Origin: Mediterraneibacter glycyrrhizinilyticus
GTDB lineage: Bacteria; Bacillota; Clostridia; Lachnospirales; Lachnospiraceae
Assembly: GCF_016902345.1 (NCBI RefSeq)
Contig: NZ_JACJLR010000002.1
Coordinates: 1 to 64,000 of the forward strand
DNA length: 64,000 nt
Direction of reading: 5' to 3'
The notes beneath the pieces were generated by a model. That model was given only the letters and a program-made list of their open reading frames with translations. It was not told where the DNA came from and did not search any database. Shown here in pieces: positions 59,321 to 64,000 of this stretch; within the stretch, counting starts at the first letter, position 1, and the number at the start of each line of letters is the position of its first letter. The translations under genes and the position numbers were made by a program.

Positions 59321-59637
59321 TTTCCTGTAGGGGTGCCGCATTCCGGGCAGACAACAGCACTGTTTTGCGGCGCCGGATAGCCCTGGGACTGCCGGGGAGT
59401 GCCGTAAGGCTGAGCCTGCTGAGGGGAACCATATTGCTGAGTCTGTTGAGGCGTGCCGTACTGCTGTCCTTGGTAAGGATCCTGAGGATAGCCATACTGC
59501 TGGCCCGGCCGGCTGCTCCCTGAACCGGAGAAACTGCTTCCCATTCCGAAGAAACCGCCTTTCTTATAGTAAGAGCTGCCCCGGTTCGGATTGGGATACC
59601 GCCGCCGTTTACTGGAATCTGAAAAGAAGTTAAACAT
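59317..59637 (-). CDS. Gln/Tyr/Pro-repeat protein with a C-terminal zinc-finger-like motif
   Basis: 106 residues. After a Phe/basic N-terminus and a Gly/Ser-rich stretch, degenerate repeats of QQYG(T/S)P type run from about 50 to 90, and the end has CPECGTP with one CxxC. Such low-complexity regions are typical of condensate-forming or kinase-substrate tails. It is coupled to the kinase gene, so it is a candidate substrate or adaptor. No known family. Confidence 0.7.
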   Translation of the reverse strand: MFNFFSDSSKRRRYPNPNRGSSYYKKGGFFGMGSSFSGSGSSRPGQQYGYPQDPYQGQQYGTPQQTQQYGSPQQAQPYGTPRQSQGYPAPQNSAVVCPECGTPTGK

Positions 59638-59679
59638 CTCATGCCCTCCATTTCTATGGTCTTTCGGTAAGTTGAGCCT

Positions 59680-59709
59680 ATCTTACAATGAAACAAAAAT
59701 CCGGGTCAA
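59680..59709 (-). promoter_or_regulatory. Promoter of the repeat-protein/kinase operon
   Basis: On the minus strand TTGACC (59704-59709) and TAAGAT (59680-59685) with 18-base spacing, about 43 bases before the repeat protein start. Confidence 0.5.
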
Positions 59710-59764
59710 GTAAGGTTAAGGAATTTTAACATAAATTTCATTTTAAAGGCAGCTGAAAACAGTT

Positions 59765-60235
59765 TTACAGAATTACTTCCATGCCGACTTTCTGTGGTTT
59801 GAGCCCTCTTGCCTGATAGAACTTCATAGCGCTCTCATTGCAGCTCCACACATTGAGAGTCACGTTGTAGCATCTCTGGCTGCGGGCGTAATCGAGCACT
59901 GCCTCGTAGATCGCGGTGCCGATATGGGAGCCGCGCAGGGACTCGTCTACGCAGAGGTCGTCGATATACAGGGTCTTGATGTCGGTCAGGATGTTGTCGT
60001 TTAAATGCTGCTGAAAGATACAGAATGCATATCCGAGGAGCCGGTCATCCTCGTCCACTGCCGCAAAGATCGGGCGGTTTTTGTCTTTCAGGATCTCCTT
60101 TAGCTGATCGTCGGTGTATTTCCTCTGTCCTGATTTGAACAGGTCAGGACGTCCCCTGTGATGGACCATCGCCACCTGGGATAACAGTTCGTGGATACGG
60201 CCGATATCTTTTTCTGATGCCATGCGTACTTTCAT
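59765..60235 (-). CDS. GNAT family N-acetyltransferase
   Basis: 156 residues of the GNAT fold. The acetyl-CoA binding motif A follows the IDDLCVDESLRGSHIGTAIYEAV segment near residues 89-111 (R/Q-x-x-G-x-G/A type), and the end NVWSCNESAMKFYQARGLKPQ is typical of motif B. Acts on an unknown amine. It lies alone on the minus strand opposite dapB. Confidence 0.9.
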   Translation of the reverse strand: MKVRMASEKDIGRIHELLSQVAMVHHRGRPDLFKSGQRKYTDDQLKEILKDKNRPIFAAVDEDDRLLGYAFCIFQQHLNDNILTDIKTLYIDDLCVDESLRGSHIGTAIYEAVLDYARSQRCYNVTLNVWSCNESAMKFYQARGLKPQKVGMEVIL

Positions 60236-60345
60236 TTAACAGTTCTCCTTTTTTTGTAGTGTGCAGGTGTGTTTCTTTTTTCAGAGAAACTCATCTTTTC
60301 AATCTTATCACACTCCGGACACACAAGTAAAGATATGCATAAATG

Positions 60346-60374
60346 TTGAGATTCACTCTCAAATGTGATATTCT
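60346..60374 (+). promoter_or_regulatory. Promoter of dapB with overlapping inverted repeat
   Basis: TTGAGA (60346-60351), 17 bases, TATTCT (60369-60374). The repeat TTGAGA, five bases, TCTCAA (60346-60362) begins on the -35. Confidence 0.45.
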
Positions 60375-60420
60375 TTTTATATTGACTAACTTATTTACGA
60401 TCAGGCAGGAGGAGAGAAAA

Positions 60421-61179
60421 ATGATAAAAATTTTATTACACGGATGTAATGGCAGGATGGGAAGGATGATCACGGAACTTGTCAGAAATGACGCAGATAC
60501 AGAGATCGTGGCTGGCGTGGACTCCTATACCGGTGTTACAAACGATTACCCGGTGTATGATTCCATTGAGAAATGCGGTGAGGATGCAGATGTGGTGATC
60601 GACTTTTCCAACGCAGGAGCGATGGATGCCCTGCTGGCTTACTGTGCGGAGAAGAAACTGCCGGTGGTGCTCTGCACAACGGGACTTTCTGAGGCACAGC
60701 TTGCAAAGGTGCAGGAGATTTCTGAGAAAACAGCGATACTGAAGTCGGCAAACATGTCTCTGGGCATCAATCTGCTTCTGAAACTTCTGAAGGATGCTGC
60801 AAAGGTTCTTGGGAATGCAGGGTATGATATTGAACTTGTGGAACGCCATCACAATCAGAAGGTGGATGCGCCCAGCGGAACAGCCCTTGCCCTTGCGGAT
60901 TCTGTCAATGAGGCGCTGAACGGGGAGTATCATTATGTGTATGACAGAAGCCAGGTGAGACAGAAGAGAGAGGAAAAAGAGATCGGTATCTCGGCAGTGC
61001 GCGGCGGTACGATCGTGGGAGAACATGAGGTGATCTTTGCCGGAACAGACGAGGTGATCGAGTTCAAACACAGCGCGTACTCAAGAAATGTGTTTGCAAA
61101 AGGCGCAGTAGAAGCAGCAAAATTCCTGGCAGGAAAAGAGCCGGGGATGTATGATATGAGTGATGTGATACAGTTCTGA
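60421..61179 (+). CDS. dapB: 4-hydroxy-tetrahydrodipicolinate reductase
   Basis: 252 residues. N-terminal GCNGRMGRM nucleotide loop, and the catalytic/substrate motif ERHHNQKVDAPSGTAL near 140-155 with the active His pair and Lys. Catalyses the NAD(P)H reduction step to tetrahydrodipicolinate in lysine and meso-diaminopimelate synthesis. The start was set at 60421 behind AGGAGGAG; the upstream ATG at 60343 is in the promoter. Stands alone, away from other dap genes. Confidence 0.95.
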   Translation: MIKILLHGCNGRMGRMITELVRNDADTEIVAGVDSYTGVTNDYPVYDSIEKCGEDADVVIDFSNAGAMDALLAYCAEKKLPVVLCTTGLSEAQLAKVQEISEKTAILKSANMSLGINLLLKLLKDAAKVLGNAGYDIELVERHHNQKVDAPSGTALALADSVNEALNGEYHYVYDRSQVRQKREEKEIGISAVRGGTIVGEHEVIFAGTDEVIEFKHSAYSRNVFAKGAVEAAKFLAGKEPGMYDMSDVIQF

Positions 61180-61267
61180 TCCCGGACCGGGTACTGCCAA
61201 AAGCCGGGGACGGAACAAAGCTGTGCCGGACGGAAGGAACTGTGCAGGCAATAGGGAGGAAAATGGA

Positions 61268-63220
61268 ATGAAAGATCTGGAAACCAGATATCTGGAGCGT
61301 TTGTCTGATCTGTATCCGACGATTGCGGCGGCATCCACAGAGATCATCAACCTGCAGGCGATCCTGAATCTTCCGAAGGGAACGGAACATTTCCTTACGG
61401 ATGTACATGGGGAATATGAAGCCTTTTCCCATGTGCTCAAAAACGGATCGGGATCTGTGAAGCGGAAGATAGAGGAGGTTTTTGGAAATACGCTGAGCGC
61501 GAAGGATAAGAAGTCCCTGGCGACGCTGATCTATTATCCGAAAGAGAAAATGAGCATTGTCAGAAAGACGGAGACGAACATGGATGACTGGTACAGGGTC
61601 AATCTGTACCGGCTGATCCAGGTGAGCAAGCATGTGGCGAGCAAGTATACCCGCTCGAAGGTGAGAAAGGCGCTTCCCAAAGATTTCGCCTATGTGATCG
61701 AAGAGCTGATCACGGAGAAAGCGGATCTGAATGACAAAGAGTCTTACTATAATGAGATCATCTCAACGATCATCCGGATCAAGCGGGCGGAAGAGTTTAT
61801 CAAGTCCATCTCCGAACTGATCCAGAGACTCGTGGTGGATCATCTCCATATTGTGGGAGATATTTTCGACAGAGGGCCGGGCCCCCACATCATCATGGAC
61901 AAACTGATGGCGTACCATTCGCTGGATATCCAGTGGGGGAACCATGACGTGATGTGGATGGGAGCAGCGGCGGGGCAGAGAGGATGTATTGCAAATGTGA
62001 TCCGGATCTGCGCGCGCTACGGCAACCTTGATATCCTGGAGGACGGATACGGGATCAACCTGCTTCCTCTGGCAACATTTGCTCTCAAAGTATACGAAAA
62101 TGACCTGTGCAGCTGCTTTAAACTGAAGGCTCCGGATAAAGCCGATCCGGAAGAAACAGAGATGAACCTCCGTATTCACAAAGCGATCTCTGTGATCCAG
62201 TTCAAGGTGGAGGGACAGATCATCCGGAGACAGAAGAGTTTCAATATGGAAGACCGGGCGCTTCTCCACAGGATCGATTATGAGAAGGGCACGATCCTGC
62301 TGGAGGGAAAAGAGTATAAGTTGAAAGATACCAACTTTCCGACTATCAACCCGGCAGACCCCTATGCCCTCAGCTCAGAAGAGGAGGAGATCATGGAACG
62401 GCTGGAGCGCGCCTTCCTGGGATGCGAGAAGCTTCAGCAGCATATGCATTTCCTCCTGGCAAAGGGAGGATTGTACAAGGTCTTCAATGACAATCTGCTC
62501 TACCATGGCTGCGTTCCGCTGGATGAGAAGGGAAAACTTAAGGAAGTCTCGGTCTTCGGGAAAAAATACAAGGGGAAGAAACTGTATGATGTCCTTGACA
62601 GTTACGTGAGAAAAGGCTTTTTTGCCCTGGACGAGAAAGAGCGGCAGGATGGGAAAGATATCATGTGGTACATATGGCTTCATCCGGATTCGCCGCTGTT
62701 TGGGAAAAATAAGATGGCGACATTCGAGCGGTATTTTATCGCGGAGAAAGAGACCCATGGGGAGAAAAAGAACTGCTACTATGCATTCCTGGAAAATGAG
62801 GAAGTGGTGGACCGGATCCTTGTGGAGTTCGGACTGGATCCGAAGAGATCCCACATTGTAAACGGGCATGTGCCGGTGAAGCGGAAAGATGGGGAAAGCC
62901 CGGTCAAGTGCAATGGAAAGGTGCTGGTCATTGACGGAGGCTTTTCAAGAGCATATCAGAAAGAGACAGGGATCGCAGGCTACACGCTGATCTACAATTC
63001 CTATGGTCTCAGGCTGGTAGCGCACGAACCTTTCGAATCAACGGAGACGGCCATCGCCAGCGAAAAGGATATCCACTCAGAGACTATGGTGGTGAGCAGG
63101 ATGATGGACCGCGCTCTTGTAGGCGACACAGATATCGGACGTGATCTGAAGGAACAGGTGAAAGATCTGGAGACACTCCTTGCCGCGTACAGGAGCGGAG
63201 AGATCACTGAAAAATTATAA
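61268..63220 (+). CDS. fbp: Fructose-1,6-bisphosphatase class III
   Basis: 650 residues, the usual size of the class III enzyme of Firmicutes. Metallophosphatase motifs are clear: FLTDVHGEYEAF, VGDIFDRGPGPH, WGNHDVMWMG and VNGHVPVK. Gluconeogenic hydrolysis of fructose 1,6-bisphosphate with Mn2+. AGGGAGG sets the ATG at 61268. The stop is 6 bases before the sigma factor start, so the two may be co-transcribed. Confidence 0.95.
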   Translation: MKDLETRYLERLSDLYPTIAAASTEIINLQAILNLPKGTEHFLTDVHGEYEAFSHVLKNGSGSVKRKIEEVFGNTLSAKDKKSLATLIYYPKEKMSIVRKTETNMDDWYRVNLYRLIQVSKHVASKYTRSKVRKALPKDFAYVIEELITEKADLNDKESYYNEIISTIIRIKRAEEFIKSISELIQRLVVDHLHIVGDIFDRGPGPHIIMDKLMAYHSLDIQWGNHDVMWMGAAAGQRGCIANVIRICARYGNLDILEDGYGINLLPLATFALKVYENDLCSCFKLKAPDKADPEETEMNLRIHKAISVIQFKVEGQIIRRQKSFNMEDRALLHRIDYEKGTILLEGKEYKLKDTNFPTINPADPYALSSEEEEIMERLERAFLGCEKLQQHMHFLLAKGGLYKVFNDNLLYHGCVPLDEKGKLKEVSVFGKKYKGKKLYDVLDSYVRKGFFALDEKERQDGKDIMWYIWLHPDSPLFGKNKMATFERYFIAEKETHGEKKNCYYAFLENEEVVDRILVEFGLDPKRSHIVNGHVPVKRKDGESPVKCNGKVLVIDGGFSRAYQKETGIAGYTLIYNSYGLRLVAHEPFESTETAIASEKDIHSETMVVSRMMDRALVGDTDIGRDLKEQVKDLETLLAAYRSGEITEKL

Positions 63221-63226
63221 GGCAGG

Positions 63227-64000
63227 ATGGTTGAGACAATGGAAAATGAACTGAACATACAGGAAGGGATGCTGACAGAGCCGCTGAAGATCTATCTGAA
63301 CGAGATCGGACAGATCCCGCTTCTGAGCGAGGAAGAAGAGCGTGATCTGGGACGCAGGAGTTCGGAAGGGGACGAATCTGCAAGGAGAAAACTGGAAGAG
63401 GCGAACCTGCGTCTGGTTGTTTCCCTGGCGAAACATTATACCGGGCGGGGCGTGCAGCTCATGGATCTGATCCAGGAAGGGAATATGGGGCTGATGCGTG
63501 CGGCGGAAAAATATGATTACACGATGGAGAATCGTTTTTCCACCTATGCGTCCTGGTGGATCAAGGAATCGATGCAGCGTGCCATTGACCAGCAGTCGCG
63601 GGAGATCCGTGTTCCTGTTCATGTGGCAGAGAACATGAAGAAGGTGCAGAAGATCTCAAAAGAACTCCAGCAGGAACTGGGGAGAGAGCCGCTGCCCAAA
63701 GAGATCGCAGAGAAGATGCCGGGAAAGACGGAGGATGACATCAAAAATATCCTGTCCTATCTTCAGAGTCCGGTCTCACTGGAGACGCCTGTGGGTGAAG
63801 AAGGAGAAAACAGCCTTGGGGATATGGTGGAGGACCGGACCGAGGCAACACCTGAGGAGGCGATGAACACTCTTGTGCAAAAAGAGGAGGTCAGTGAACT
63901 CCTGGAGTCTCTGAGCGACAGGGAACGCCAGGTTATTCGTCTCAGGTACGGCCTAGAAGACGGTAAGACTCATACACTGGAAGAAATTGGAAGTATGCTC
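63227..64000 (+). CDS. Sigma-70 family RNA polymerase sigma factor (cut by window edge)
   Basis: 258 codons to the window end without stop. Region 1.2-like LKIYLNEIGQIPLLSEEEE, region 2 ANLRLVVSLAKHYTGRGVQLMDLIQEGNMGLMRA and NRFSTYASWWIKESMQRAI, region 3 with EIRVPVHVAENMKK, and the start of region 4 (LSDRERQVIRLRYGLEDG). No long region 1.1 is present, so it is a group 2-like sigma factor or a short-form RpoD. Start at 63227 or 63239 (both in frame). It directly follows fbp. Confidence 0.9.
   Translation, partial: MVETMENELNIQEGMLTEPLKIYLNEIGQIPLLSEEEERDLGRRSSEGDESARRKLEEANLRLVVSLAKHYTGRGVQLMDLIQEGNMGLMRAAEKYDYTMENRFSTYASWWIKESMQRAIDQQSREIRVPVHVAENMKKVQKISKELQQELGREPLPKEIAEKMPGKTEDDIKNILSYLQSPVSLETPVGEEGENSLGDMVEDRTEATPEEAMNTLVQKEEVSELLESLSDRERQVIRLRYGLEDGKTHTLEEIGSML

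Overview
The window looks like a chromosomal segment of a gut-type, endospore-lineage Firmicute, most likely a Lachnospiraceae member. The signs are moderate GC, strong AGGAGG ribosome binding sites, a stand-alone Spo0A DNA-binding domain protein, a class III fructose-bisphosphatase, FeoAB with FeoB-associated Cys-rich membrane proteins, and a dense set of intracellular glycosidases with a GPH-type symporter. I see no insertion sequence, phage gene, rRNA or CRISPR array.

Region 1 (1-3952): the start of a NarL-type sensor histidine kinase (runs off the left edge) faces away from a three-gene ABC-2 exporter operon. Region 2 (4130-17417): glycoside catabolism, with a GH43 enzyme, an AraC regulator fused to a GH39-like domain, a broken AraC regulator, a large GH106-like protein, a GPH symporter, a GH3 beta-glucosidase, a lipoprotein and an esterase-like alpha/beta hydrolase.

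Region 3 (17601-31121) is the most distinctive part. It carries two complete pairs of C-glycoside deglycosidase subunits (TIM-barrel alpha subunit plus small DUF6379-type beta subunit), two Gfo/Idh/MocA oxidoreductases, an extra TIM-barrel isomerase, an iron-sulfur-flavoprotein-like reductase, a ROK sugar kinase, a second esterase, a GH140/DUF4038 (apiosidase-like) enzyme, an AraC regulator and a GH35-like enzyme. Region 4 (31227-38419): a TetR regulator diverges from a reductase operon. This operon makes a NuoG/GltD-like NAD(P)H-flavin-FeS protein, a giant fusion of NuoF-like, ferredoxin and fumarate-reductase-like flavoprotein domains, a small membrane protein and a PhlG/phloretin-hydrolase-family C-C hydrolase. 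Read together, regions 2-4 suggest a plant polyphenol glycoside locus: import, removal of O-linked sugars and acyl groups, oxidation of the C-linked sugar, C-C deglycosylation, reduction of the aglycone, and hydrolytic C-C cleavage. The substrate is inferred, not shown.

Region 5 (38498-49461) is a mix of ordinary genes: MNT/HEPN pair, PurF-like protein without the N-terminal Cys, HTH-Uma2 protein with its own operator, MATE exporter, short DnaK paralogue, Mrp ATPase, esterase, histidine phosphatase, a hypothetical protein and a Spo0A-domain protein. A tRNA-Ser(CGA) and an array of small palindromes follow, then lactate dehydrogenase.

Region 6 (50960-57899) is metal homeostasis: a DtxR-family repressor, feoA, feoB, two tandem FeoB-associated/HMA fusion proteins and a Fur-family regulator. 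A near-consensus Fur box then precedes a tiny membrane peptide, a PacL-like anchor protein and a P1B-like ATPase with an altered metal site. The right end (58007-64000) has a small hypothetical protein, a remnant membrane anchor, a kinase plus repeat-protein pair, a GNAT acetyltransferase, dapB, fbp and the start of a sigma-70 factor cut by the window edge.
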